A stretch of DNA of 10,280 bases from Lachnospiraceae bacterium (GCA_017483425.1 JAFUWM010000202.1:1-10280), one strand, 5' to 3'; counted from the first letter of the stretch, positions 1-7,065 are shown. Translations and numbers: made by a program. Notes: a model not told the origin generated them from the letters alone.

Positions 1-17
1 ATAGGCTCTCGGAATCT
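1..17 (+). repeat. Left terminal inverted repeat of the insertion sequence
   Basis: The 17 bases ATAGGCTCTCGGAATCT are the reverse complement of 1858-1874 except for one mismatch at position 5. Similarity stops abruptly inside the element at base 18. The outer side is cut by the window edge. Confidence 0.85.
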
Positions 18-167
18 TGAGCTTGCCGACCAGAGTCCATCGGTCGGATGAACCTTGAAAAGAAAATATTATCCGGAATGGAACGGACATGTAACCGGGA
101 TGGGAAAAATGGCGCACTTTAATAGACCATGCGTCAGAAATGGGTTATAATGGTATCGCTTATTCAG

Positions 168-1661
168 TTAAGCGGCTTGCTCAAAGAGATCTTTTAGGCG
201 GGATGACTTTGGCAAAGCCCATGCATCAAGATGCTGACACATCATGATGGCAAAGAGGCGGCAGTACCACATCTTAGTAGATCGGTGTCTGCCGTTTTCT
301 AATTTGTAGTCGATCTTTTCACGCTTATTACATCTCTCTGCGGAAGTTCTTGCATTGTACTCCAGTTTCCATTCATTGCTGCTTCTGGGCGGATCGTTAA
401 AGAGCCTTGGATTATCTTTCTGAACCAGATGAACCGTTCTGCCGTATTTAGCATCAGAACATGGACTTTCACACGTACAGGTGATGGCACCACCCTTGAA
501 ACTGATTTTGGGACATTTGAATTTTGTCCTTCCCTTCATTGATTCAGTGCCATCGCGACGCATCCGGAAGCCCTGTTTGCAAATGGGAACGCCGTCATTA
601 TCAATGGTGAAATCGTCCTTGTAAACAGGAGGTCTGCCGCCTTTGCCGTTCAGGTCTATGAATGGCGTTATATGATGCTTCCTGCAGTACAGATAATAGG
701 GCATGGCATCATGGGCAGAATCCAGAAGAAGTTTGGTGACGTTTACGTCCGGAAGGAATTTTTTCATGGAAAACCAGTTGTAAATGAAGCCATGCGAATC
801 ATGCCTTGAGGCCGGCCCGAGCAACGGAAAGACAGGGAGGTCGTTATCGGAATCCGAAGCGGTCAGCATATATAAGTCGTAACCGAAGTAATAACGGTTC
901 CTGTGTGAATCCCAACCGATGTTGCAATCAGGCTGACGATAAATGCGGTTGCATTTACAATCCCTGATGCCGTTTTCCAGACAGTTGCAGGTTCGCTTTT
1001 TACGCTCCTGCGCAGCAGTATAAACAGGAGTGCCGTCACCGGCGAGAGCAAGGCTTTTAAGGTTGATCAATCCCATTTCAGCAGAGCGGTTCAGGAAAAG
1101 GGAACTGAAAATTTCAAAGAGCCTGGTACATGCATCCATGTCGGCTGGCGGTTCCTGCTCAAGTTTTTCAAAGAGTTCTTTCACAGTGACTTTTTCGACG
1201 GGTGGAGCTTTTTCTTCTTTACCGTTTGGCTTCTTTGGTTTTTCTTTGGGCGGATGAACGGCATCCGTAAGATTATTCTTATCGCTGCACCATAGGCGAG
1301 AGAAGAAGTCATAAAACGTTCCGATGCCAGGGGTATCACCAACGTTAAAACCGCTAAGAAGGGCATGAAGATGATTCTCCCTCATGTCGGCAACCCATGC
1401 GGTCACGGAAGTGACTTTGAATTCGATGGAAAGCATGACGGAGCGCAGCATGTCGGAAGGAAGCCGGGGATCAGGACCAAAGACGGAATAACGATCCTGC
1501 ATGATCTCATCAACTGCAGAAAGATCCAGGGCGTAGAACTTTTCAAGGATTTCCCAGGTCGACGAGGGTAAGGATGAGGCAGCGTCCGGATAGTATTTAC
1601 GAAGTTGCTCCAGAACGCGTTTCTGGTAGGCGGGATGACCGCCGATGTTAACGGGTTTCAT
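168..1661 (-). CDS. IS4-type DDE transposase
   Basis: A 497-residue transposase that would cut and rejoin the ends of its own element. The catalytic triad is readable: Asp209 in GDGTPV, Asp314 in LLLDSAHDA, and Glu442 within Y435-x2-R438-x3-E442-x6-K449, which is exactly the Y(2)R(3)E(6)K signature of the IS4 clan. The N-terminal 120 residues (PDPRLPSDMLRSVML and following) resemble the DNA-binding region of IS5/IS1182-like transposases. A lysine/proline-rich stretch sits at about 137-155. A Cys cluster (225, 227, 235, 237, 246) and a second one (383, 395, 397, 401) may bind metal. An in-frame TTG at 1676 would add five residues, but the ATG at 1661 is preferred because GGAGGTG (1668-1674 on the opposite strand) lies six bases before it. 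The frame is intact, so the element may be active. Exact IS family unresolved. Confidence 0.9.
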   Translation of the reverse strand: MKPVNIGGHPAYQKRVLEQLRKYYPDAASSLPSSTWEILEKFYALDLSAVDEIMQDRYSVFGPDPRLPSDMLRSVMLSIEFKVTSVTAWVADMRENHLHALLSGFNVGDTPGIGTFYDFFSRLWCSDKNNLTDAVHPPKEKPKKPNGKEEKAPPVEKVTVKELFEKLEQEPPADMDACTRLFEIFSSLFLNRSAEMGLINLKSLALAGDGTPVYTAAQERKKRTCNCLENGIRDCKCNRIYRQPDCNIGWDSHRNRYYFGYDLYMLTASDSDNDLPVFPLLGPASRHDSHGFIYNWFSMKKFLPDVNVTKLLLDSAHDAMPYYLYCRKHHITPFIDLNGKGGRPPVYKDDFTIDNDGVPICKQGFRMRRDGTESMKGRTKFKCPKISFKGGAITCTCESPCSDAKYGRTVHLVQKDNPRLFNDPPRSSNEWKLEYNARTSAERCNKREKIDYKLENGRHRSTKMWYCRLFAIMMCQHLDAWALPKSSRLKDLFEQAA

Positions 1662-1705
1662 AATGTGCACCTCCAATCAAGAGCGAATTTGCATCTTAAT
1701 TGAAG

Positions 1706-1751
1706 GGCGCGCCTCGCTACCTCTGCGAGGTTATAATCAGCGAGGCGCGCC
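1706..1751. repeat. Perfect 13-bp GC-rich inverted repeat with nested alternative hairpins
   Basis: GGCGCGCCTCGCT (1706-1718) is perfectly repeated in inverse orientation at 1739-1751. The 20-base interior holds a small hairpin ACCTC-TGC-GAGGT (1719-1731). In addition, GCGAGG occurs at both 1725-1730 and 1740-1745, so the left-arm CCTCGC (1712-1717) can pair with either. The structure lies upstream of the transposase start inside the insertion sequence. A likely role is blocking or attenuating transcription entering the transposase from outside, which is known for several IS elements; this is inferred. Confidence 0.75.
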
Positions 1752-1772
1752 GCACATTTGGCTCTGCCTGTC

Positions 1773-1798
1773 AAGCGATTTTTTGAAAAAAGTTGCTT
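1773..1798. repeat. A/T-rich 26-bp hairpin near the IS right end
   Basis: The 26 bases form a continuous stem if two G-T pairs are allowed: AAGCGATTTTTT on the left pairs with AAAAAAGTTGCTT on the right around a minimal loop. With its T-run and A-run it could act as a terminator for either strand. Together with the GC-rich hairpin 22 bp away it may insulate the transposase from outside transcription. Function is inferred. Confidence 0.4.
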
Positions 1799-1857
1799 CT
1801 TCAGGTGGGGGAAAATAAAAAATGGAGTCTCGAAAACACAGTATTTATGCGGGATAG

Positions 1858-1874
1858 AGATTCCGAGAGGCTAT
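1858..1874 (-). repeat. Right terminal inverted repeat of the insertion sequence
   Basis: AGATTCCGAGAGGCTAT, read on the other strand, matches the window's first 17 bases at 16 positions. It marks the right end of the element, only 10 bases before the AGGAGG ribosome binding site of the following lipoprotein gene (1885-1890). Confidence 0.85.
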
Positions 1875-1884
1875 ACATTACAAA

Positions 1885-1890
1885 AGGAGG
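1885..1890 (+). promoter_or_regulatory. Ribosome binding site of the solute-binding lipoprotein
   Basis: AGGAGG six bases before the ATG at 1897. It is only ten bases outside the insertion-sequence end, so the gene keeps its translation signal while its native promoter region must lie beyond the element, unless transcription starts inside the element. No convincing promoter is visible in 1799-1884. Confidence 0.8.
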
Positions 1891-1896
1891 AAGATA

Positions 1897-3336
1897 ATGA
1901 AAAAGAAACTTGTATCACTTTTACTATGCGGTGCGCTTGTATTTTCACTGACTGCATGCAGCGGCGGCGGAGATATGTCAGCGGCTTCAACGGACACCCC
2001 TGCGGCATCAACAGAGGAAGAGGCTCCGGCTGATGACACGGCAGCAGAGGATGCAGCGGATGATGCTGCAGCAGACACAGCGGCAGACAGTTCTGATTCT
2101 GCAGATACGTCCGCGGCAGGCACGACCATTACGGTCATGGCAAGTCAGGACTGGGTAGAGGATTCCGAGCAGGAGCTTGGGAAGAAATTTGAAGAGGAGA
2201 CGGGCATACATGTGGACTATCAGATAGTTCCCGCCGATCAGTATCAGGATCTGCTCCTTACCCGCTTAAACAGCGGCGAAGGTCCTGACATCTGGGGCGC
2301 ACAGTCAGGCTTTGCTCTCAAGACTACATACAATGTTGAAGAGAACGCGGTAGATCTTTCAAACGAGCCGTGGATGTCAGCTTACAGCGTATTCTCGGCA
2401 GAGCAGACAGGCGTTGACGGCAAGAACTACGGCCTCACATACTATGACACAACGACAGACTACTACATGGTCTATAACAAGAAGCTCTTTGAAGCGGCAG
2501 GCGCAACCGTTCCCACAACCTTTGCCGAACTCAAGGATACCTGTGACAAGCTTGCTGCAAGCGGTGTCACGCCTATATATGAGCCCATGGCTGACGGCTG
2601 GCATCTTCTCATGCTCTGGACAGAGAATGCACAGGTTCATGACAAAAAGAACCCTGGCATCATTGACAAGTTAAACAACAATACAGCCACATTTGCGGAT
2701 GATGCGGATCTGAAATTGGCCGTTGACCAGCTTAAAGAGCTTTACGATAACGGATATTTCGGCGATAACTGCTTAAGTGATGAGTTTGCTGACGCAGAGG
2801 GATACATGGCAAGCGGAGAGTTCGCTATCTGCATGCTCAAGCCCGGCGCTATCAATACCATCGTGGCAAGTGACCTCAATACCGAAGGCTACACAGAGGA
2901 TGATTTCGGCCTTTTCCTGTTGCCCATATGTGACAACCAGTACCTGAATATCCATCCTACCGGACCTTCAAGGTTCATATATTCAGGATCAAAGAACATA
3001 GACGCTGCAAAACAGTACCTTTCATTCCTTCTTGAGAAGGACAACGTGCAGTACCTTATCGATAATGCGGCTGATGTTGAGAACATTCCCGTGGATGTAG
3101 GACAGACACCGGAGTATTCAAAGACAACTCTTGATTTCCTGGATAGCTATGATGACGATCATTCAGGAATGGTTCTTCAGGATGTCGTGCTTTACTTCAA
3201 CGAGCAGTGGATGGATATAAATGCGGATCTTGCAGCTATGTTTATAGGTGATATGACAAGCGACGACGTGCTCAAGGGCATAGACGACCGCAGAGCTCAG
3301 CTTGCACAGGCAGCAGGAGACTCCAACTGGAACTGA
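1897..3336 (+). CDS. Family 1 extracellular solute-binding lipoprotein (ABC sugar uptake)
   Basis: A 479-residue substrate-binding lipoprotein of the SBP_bac_1 type, which captures a sugar or oligosaccharide outside the membrane and hands it to an ABC permease. Residues 1-20 are a lipoprotein signal peptide (KKK, hydrophobic core, lipobox LTAC with Cys21 as lipidation site). Residues 26-76 are a low-complexity acidic linker of Ala, Asp, Glu, Ser and Thr, a tether common in Clostridia. The binding fold starts near residue 77 (TTITVMASQDW) and contains the family pattern QYQDLLLTRLNSGEGPDIW. The start is set by AGGAGG at 1885-1890. No permease or ATPase gene is adjacent: the insertion sequence ends 22 bp upstream and a terminator follows. 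Either the partners lay beyond the element or this is an orphan that uses a shared transporter. Substrate unknown. Confidence 0.9.
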   Translation: MKKKLVSLLLCGALVFSLTACSGGGDMSAASTDTPAASTEEEAPADDTAAEDAADDAAADTAADSSDSADTSAAGTTITVMASQDWVEDSEQELGKKFEEETGIHVDYQIVPADQYQDLLLTRLNSGEGPDIWGAQSGFALKTTYNVEENAVDLSNEPWMSAYSVFSAEQTGVDGKNYGLTYYDTTTDYYMVYNKKLFEAAGATVPTTFAELKDTCDKLAASGVTPIYEPMADGWHLLMLWTENAQVHDKKNPGIIDKLNNNTATFADDADLKLAVDQLKELYDNGYFGDNCLSDEFADAEGYMASGEFAICMLKPGAINTIVASDLNTEGYTEDDFGLFLLPICDNQYLNIHPTGPSRFIYSGSKNIDAAKQYLSFLLEKDNVQYLIDNAADVENIPVDVGQTPEYSKTTLDFLDSYDDDHSGMVLQDVVLYFNEQWMDINADLAAMFIGDMTSDDVLKGIDDRRAQLAQAAGDSNWN

Positions 3337-3366
3337 AATAACATACCTTAATAGCATAAGTACTGA

Positions 3367-3396
3367 AAAAGGGGCTGTCGTATGGCGGCTCCTTTT
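3367..3396 (+). terminator. Hairpin terminator after the solute-binding lipoprotein gene
   Basis: A 13-pair stem (3367-3379 with 3384-3396, three G-T pairs) around a GTAT loop. The base of the stem is AAAA paired with TTTT, so the structure can work as a rho-independent terminator in either direction. It lies 31 bp after the lipoprotein stop codon. Confidence 0.75.
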
Positions 3397-3403
3397 GGCA
3401 TGA

Positions 3404-3433
3404 TTGGCATTTTTGCTGCAGTAGTAATATAAT
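3404..3433 (+). promoter_or_regulatory. Promoter of the S1-domain gene
   Basis: TTGGCA (3404-3409), 18-base spacer, and perfect TATAAT (3428-3433). The expected transcription start near 3440 gives a leader of about 50 bases before the ATG at 3489. An ATG at 3432 overlaps the -10 box and so cannot be the start on this transcript. Confidence 0.7.
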
Positions 3434-3488
3434 GAAGCGGGTTTTACACCGACAGCAGCAGGTGGTTTTTAGGGTAGAGGAGATTGTT

Positions 3489-4211
3489 ATGGAAGAGACT
3501 ATGAAAGACTTTGAAAAAGAATTGGAAGAATCCTACAGGGAGCTGGAAGAGATTGGTGACGACGAAGCAATGCTCTCGGAAGATGAAGAAAGCAATGACG
3601 CATGGTCATACCTGAAGCAGATAAAGGCATCAGGCGACACCGTTAAGATGAAAGTTCTTGAAGCGGTAGAAGCGGGGGTGATCGGAAAAGTGGAGGGTAT
3701 TCGGGCATTTATACCCGTATCCAAGATTACGGTTTCCCATGTAGAAAGTACCGATGACTGGGTCAATAAAAGCATCGAGGCTGAGATAATCACCATAGAT
3801 AAGGCAAATAAAAAGCTTGTTCTTTCCGGACGTGCCGTTGAGGAGAAGAAGCTTAAGGCTGAAAAAGACGAAAAAATGAAATCCCTGAAAGTCGGCGATA
3901 TAGTAGAGGGTTCTGTTGAGAGTATAAAGAAATACGGTGCATTCGTCCGTCTTGAAAACGGTCTGAGCGGCATGATACACATTTCCCAGATCTCACAAAA
4001 GCGTATAAAGAATCCATATGAAGTGCTTCAGGAGGGACAGACCGTAAAAGCACAGATAATAAATATGGAGGACGGAAAGATAGCTCTTTCTATGAAGGTA
4101 TTAGAGCAGGAAGATGACACGGGTGAGGATGAGATCGATCCCTCGCAGTATCGCGATACAACAAGTATAGGCACAAGCCTTGGCGACCTCCTCAAAGGGA
4201 TCAGTCTTTAA
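3489..4211 (+). CDS. Two-domain S1 RNA-binding protein
   Basis: A 240-residue cytoplasmic protein with two S1 (OB-fold) RNA-binding domains. Residues 1-45 are a strongly acidic, probably helical N-terminal region. S1 domain one spans about 48-116 (VEGIRAFIPVSKI). S1 domain two spans about 135-206 and is the canonical copy, with GDIVEGSVESIKKYGAFV, GLSGMIHISQIS and KIALSMK. The tail is acidic. It resembles the shortened ribosomal protein S1/YugI-type proteins of Firmicutes rather than the six-domain RpsA, so a role in RNA or ribosome association is likely but not proven. The start at 3489 is chosen over an in-frame ATG 57 bases upstream because GAGGAG (3477-3482) lies six bases before it and the upstream ATG sits inside the -10 box. 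It is a single-gene unit between a terminator and the next promoter. Confidence 0.85.
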   Translation: MEETMKDFEKELEESYRELEEIGDDEAMLSEDEESNDAWSYLKQIKASGDTVKMKVLEAVEAGVIGKVEGIRAFIPVSKITVSHVESTDDWVNKSIEAEIITIDKANKKLVLSGRAVEEKKLKAEKDEKMKSLKVGDIVEGSVESIKKYGAFVRLENGLSGMIHISQISQKRIKNPYEVLQEGQTVKAQIINMEDGKIALSMKVLEQEDDTGEDEIDPSQYRDTTSIGTSLGDLLKGISL

Positions 4212-4270
4212 CATATAAACGTTCGTATTCGGCGGGTGTGACAAGACTACTGGAATACAAAACAGACAGG

Positions 4271-4290
4271 AGTTCTCTGATAGAGAAACT
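4271..4290 (+). terminator. Possible weak hairpin after the S1 gene
   Basis: AGTTCTCT and AGAGAAACT form an eight-pair stem with one bulged A and a GAT loop. There is no immediate T-run (a short TTTT follows at 4298-4301), so termination would be weak. It lies 59 bp after the S1 stop and just before the next promoter. Confidence 0.3.
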
Positions 4291-4299
4291 GCAAAGCTT

Positions 4300-4328
4300 T
4301 TGACGTATTCCCGGATAAAAGCTATAAT
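4300..4328 (+). promoter_or_regulatory. Strong promoter of the permease-dipeptidase-epimerase group
   Basis: TTGACG (4300-4305), a 17-base spacer and perfect TATAAT (4323-4328): one mismatch to the sigma-70/sigma-A consensus in total. The predicted start near 4335 gives a leader of about 44 bases to the ATG at 4379. No operator-like repeat stands out around it. Confidence 0.8.
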
Positions 4329-4378
4329 TGAAAAGGCTTTTTGGCCGATTATTTTGGGAGAGTTTTAAGGAGGAAAAA

Positions 4379-5545
4379 ATGATCACAGATGGCTTTGCCT
4401 ACGTCGCCCTGCTTTTGTTTCTGGCGGGCGTACTGGTAACACTTGAAAAAAAGACCGGATGGAAGTTTTTTAAGTTCATTCCGGCAGTGGTATTGCTTTA
4501 TCTTCTGGCAATGCTGCTCTGCACGCTCAAGGTGTGGGATATGGAATCAACCAAGCCCGCATACAGCGCATTGAAAAACCCGCTGACTTACGCGATGGTA
4601 TTCGCGATGCTTCTTCGATGCGATATCCGTAAGGTCATAAAGCTGGGACCCAAGATGCTCATAGGATTCTTTTCGGCATCAATAACAATCATGATAGGAT
4701 TCATAGTGGCCTATCTTCTCATGAAGGGCGTTATAGGCGCTGATTCATGGATGGGACTCGGAGCTCTCTGCGGAAGCTGGCTCGGAGGATCGGGAAACAT
4801 GGTCGCAGTACAGGCAGCACTTGATATAAGCGAGGCGGATATGGGCTACGCGCTTGTCATAGACTCGATAGACTACTCGATCTGGGTCATGTTCCTGCTG
4901 TGGTTCGTTCAGATGGCGCCTAAGTTCAACGCGTGGACAAAGGCAGATACAACCACGCTTGATGAGGTCAGCAACCGTCTTGAGGATGAGGCTAAGGCAA
5001 ACACTCAGAAGATCGAGTTCCAGGGACTCATACTTCTTGTAGGTACAGCGTTTATTGTATCTGCTGTCGCACAGTATATAGGGACAGCTATCAATTCAGT
5101 GGCTCCTTTCCTTGACAAAGCAACATGGACGATACTTCTGATCACTGTGCTCGGTCTTATCGGCGCAGTGACGCCTCTCGGAAAGATAGCAGGTTCACAG
5201 GAGGTTTCAAACCTTCTGCTGTACAGTGTAGTGGCTCTGCTTGCATCGAGGGCGAGCCTTTTAGAGCTTGCCGACGCTCCTGCATGGATACTTACGGGCT
5301 TTATAATCCTTGCCATACATGCAATCCTCATGGTCATACTGTGCAAGCTTTTGAAGATAGACCTCTTTACAGGCTCTGTCGCGTCACTTGCCAATATCGG
5401 CGGTACGGCTTCGGCTCCCGTGCTTGCGGGATCCTACTCAGGTTCACTCGTTCCCGTAGGTATACTCATGGCGCTTTTAGGATACGTCATAGGTACGCCC
5501 TGCGGTATCATGATAGCCCATATAATGCAGGTCCTTGCGGGGTAG
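4379..5545 (+). CDS. DUF819 family membrane protein, predicted dipeptide permease
   Basis: A 388-residue polytopic membrane protein of the DUF819 (YjcL-like) family. Hydrophobic segments are visible at about 5-22, 33-51, 69-80, 93-117, 125-147, 157-180 and 214-232, with more to the C-terminus, and one long polar, probably cytoplasmic, loop at about 181-212. Family-typical glycine-rich stretches are GSWLGGSGNMVAV (132-144) and, near the C-terminus, NIGGTASAPVLAGSYSG. No biochemical function is established for the family to my knowledge. The two enzymes downstream act on dipeptides, so import of dipeptides is inferred. The start is the ATG preceded by AAGGAGG (4367-4373, five-base gap); an in-frame TTG at 4328 would fall in the -10 box and is rejected. 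First gene of its transcript. Confidence 0.85.
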   Translation: MITDGFAYVALLLFLAGVLVTLEKKTGWKFFKFIPAVVLLYLLAMLLCTLKVWDMESTKPAYSALKNPLTYAMVFAMLLRCDIRKVIKLGPKMLIGFFSASITIMIGFIVAYLLMKGVIGADSWMGLGALCGSWLGGSGNMVAVQAALDISEADMGYALVIDSIDYSIWVMFLLWFVQMAPKFNAWTKADTTTLDEVSNRLEDEAKANTQKIEFQGLILLVGTAFIVSAVAQYIGTAINSVAPFLDKATWTILLITVLGLIGAVTPLGKIAGSQEVSNLLLYSVVALLASRASLLELADAPAWILTGFIILAIHAILMVILCKLLKIDLFTGSVASLANIGGTASAPVLAGSYSGSLVPVGILMALLGYVIGTPCGIMIAHIMQVLAG

Positions 5546-5562
5546 TATCTGCCCCGGGGTGA

Positions 5563-5590
5563 CCGGTTCTCTTAGGAATGCCCGAACCGG
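5563..5590 (+). repeat. 7-bp inverted repeat after the permease gene
   Basis: CCGGTTC (5563-5569) and GAACCGG (5584-5590) form a stem with a 14-base loop. No T-run follows, so it is more likely an mRNA-structure element than a full terminator. Confidence 0.4.
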
Positions 5591-5615
5591 ATAGCGTAAA
5601 GACAGCACGAAACAT

Positions 5616-5649
5616 ATCCCCGCCTGTGATAGGATGTCACAGCGGGGAT
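5616..5649 (+). promoter_or_regulatory. Strong hairpin just before the dipeptidase ribosome binding site
   Basis: ATCCCCG plus CTGTGA on the left pairs with TCACAG plus CGGGGAT on the right: 13 pairs, one bulged C, seven-base loop. The hairpin ends about ten bases before the GGGGG ribosome binding site of the dipeptidase. The following sequence (TCTTATAAC) is only partly T-rich. It could be a partial terminator that lowers expression of the enzymes relative to the permease, or a stability element that protects the processed downstream mRNA. No independent promoter is visible in this gap. Confidence 0.6.
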
Positions 5650-5668
5650 TCTTATAACAGGGGGACAT

Positions 5669-7036
5669 ATGGTAAAGCTTGATGACAAAATAGAAGCCAT
5701 GCAGGATGAGCTGGTCAGTGCCGTACAGAGGCTTGTACGGATAAAAAGCGTGGAGGATATAGGAGGAGGCGGTAAGCCCTACGGAAAGGGCGTGGCGGAC
5801 TGCCTTGCTGAAGCGCTTAAGATGTGCGGGGAAATGGGTTTTCCCACAGTGAATATGGACGATCAGTGCGGATGGTGTGAGTACGGGGAAGGAGATGAGA
5901 TGATAGCTGTCCTCGGACATCTGGACGTGGTGCCGGAGGGTGAAGGCTGGAACTATCCGCCATACGAAGCAGTAGTCTCTGACGGCAGGATATACGGCAG
6001 AGGTACCATAGACGACAAGGGGCCTGTGGCGGCATCACTTATCGCGCTGAAGGCGATAAAGGATTCCGGTATAAGGCTGAATAAAAGAGTCAGGATCATA
6101 TTCGGTTGCAACGAGGAGACCGGGGCAGCGGATATGAAGTATTATCTCGCAAACGGCGGTGAGATACCTGTCATGGGATTTACCCCCGACGGAGAGTATC
6201 CCCTGATAAACGGGGAAAAAGGGATAATAAACGAAACCTATGAAAAGGATATTTCAGATAACGGCGAATATGCCATATTACATATCGACGGAGGAGTCGC
6301 GGGCAATGTGACCCCGAGATATGCGGAGGCGCTGATAAAGGCTCCTAAGGACTTTATTCCGGGGAATCTACCGGAAAAGATAACGGTTTCAGGGAAAGAT
6401 GGTAACTGGCTTATAGCTGCCGAGGGCGTGGCGGTTCATGCGCAGCATCCCGAGAAGGGTGAAAATGCGATAGGCAGGCTTTTCTTATACCTTGATACAC
6501 TGCCTTTTGAGGGAAGCACGAAAGAGGCGGTAAGTTTCATAGCGGGGAAGATCGGCATGGAGACTCACGGTGAGCGCTTAGGGTGCGATCTGTACGATGA
6601 GATATCGGGACATACCTCATTCAATATGGGAGTATGCTCGTCTGACGGAAAAGCGATATCAGTGAAGTTGAATTACCGCTATCCCGTGACACACGAGTAT
6701 GAGGAATGTCAGCCTTTGGTTGAGAAGGCCTTTACCGGTAACGGATGGGAGCAGAAGGCGCATCAGCATAAACCCAAGCTATACATCTCCGAGGAGGAGG
6801 AGCTTGTAAAGAGCCTGATGAGGGTTTATCGTGAATATACAGGTGATACGTCAGGTCCGAAATCTATCGGAGGCGGTACATATGCCAAGGCGATACCGAA
6901 TATACTCGCATACGGTCCGATCTTTCCGGGAGACGAGGTAGTGGAGCATATGCCGAATGAATATGTATCAATAGACAGGCTTGTGGAGAACGCAAAGATC
7001 ATAGCCGCAGCGATAACGGAGCTTGTGGGGGTGTGA
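5669..7036 (+). CDS. M20 family dipeptidase, PepV-like
   Basis: A 455-residue cytoplasmic zinc dipeptidase that would split dipeptides into amino acids. The metal-site motifs occur in order: HLDVVP with His84 and Asp86, GRGTIDDKGP with bridging Asp115, GCNEETG with catalytic Glu149 and metal-binding Glu150, FTPDGEYP with Asp174, and a C-terminal HMPNE with His427. Order, spacing and total length (PepV proteins are about 470) match the M20A PepV group. A lid or dimer-like domain lies between about 185 and 380. The start is the ATG preceded by a GGGGGA ribosome binding site. It lies between a putative permease and a dipeptide epimerase, which supports a role as the final step of dipeptide breakdown. 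All key residues are present. Exact substrate unknown. Confidence 0.9.
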   Translation: MVKLDDKIEAMQDELVSAVQRLVRIKSVEDIGGGGKPYGKGVADCLAEALKMCGEMGFPTVNMDDQCGWCEYGEGDEMIAVLGHLDVVPEGEGWNYPPYEAVVSDGRIYGRGTIDDKGPVAASLIALKAIKDSGIRLNKRVRIIFGCNEETGAADMKYYLANGGEIPVMGFTPDGEYPLINGEKGIINETYEKDISDNGEYAILHIDGGVAGNVTPRYAEALIKAPKDFIPGNLPEKITVSGKDGNWLIAAEGVAVHAQHPEKGENAIGRLFLYLDTLPFEGSTKEAVSFIAGKIGMETHGERLGCDLYDEISGHTSFNMGVCSSDGKAISVKLNYRYPVTHEYEECQPLVEKAFTGNGWEQKAHQHKPKLYISEEEELVKSLMRVYREYTGDTSGPKSIGGGTYAKAIPNILAYGPIFPGDEVVEHMPNEYVSIDRLVENAKIIAAAITELVGV

Positions 7037-7056
7037 TAGAAGCGCATCAGACAGCT

Positions 7057-7065
7057 TGATATAAT
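7057..7065 (+). promoter_or_regulatory. Possible internal extended -10 promoter for the epimerase gene
   Basis: TGATATAAT is a perfect extended -10 element (TG-N-TATAAT). The -35 position holds no recognisable match, which extended -10 promoters can tolerate. The expected start near 7072 leaves about 30 bases before the ATG at 7104. The surrounding A/T-rich spacer could also produce this by chance. Confidence 0.4.

Larger units (their letters stand above)
1..1874 (-). mobile_element. Insertion sequence with DDE (IS4-type) transposase, apparently complete
   Basis: The element is bounded by inverted repeats at 1-17 and 1858-1874 that match at 16 of 17 positions and enclose a single intact transposase read leftwards. 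The left repeat begins at the first base of the window, so the outer left boundary and any target-site duplication cannot be seen; the repeat could extend a few bases outwards. Between the left repeat and the transposase stop (18-167) there is no gene, only a 6-bp inverted repeat (CCGACC 26-31 with GGTCGG 42-47). Between the transposase start and the right repeat lie about 200 bp with two strong hairpins. Total length near 1.87 kb is in the normal range for a one-gene element of this kind. The family is not assigned with certainty; IS1182-like and other IS4-clan groups are the candidates. Confidence 0.88.

Noticed and set aside
145..151. TATAAT at 146-151 as a promoter inside the left end of the insertion sequence
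   Set aside because: No -35 match is present at 16-18 bases, and it would read rightwards against the transposase.
1662..1676. Upstream TTG start for the transposase, adding five residues
   Set aside because: The TTG lies within the ribosome binding site region; the ATG at 1661 has GGAGGTG at ideal spacing.
1706..1751. Paired GGCGCGCC octamers as a cloning-site artefact
   Set aside because: The inverted repeat extends five bases beyond each octamer and lies inside a normal insertion sequence near its end, so a natural hairpin explains it better.
3533..3982. 149-codon leftward open frame opposite the S1 gene
   Set aside because: It is antisense to a clear two-domain S1 protein; its Ser/Phe-rich product matches no family I recognise and it looks like a shadow frame.
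5125..5562. 145-codon rightward frame overlapping the DUF819 gene
   Set aside because: It lies in another frame of a coherent membrane protein, and its Arg/Cys-rich product has no recognisable domain.
5477..5920. 147-codon leftward frame across the permease-dipeptidase junction
   Set aside because: It overlaps two well-supported genes, and its product lacks recognisable domains.
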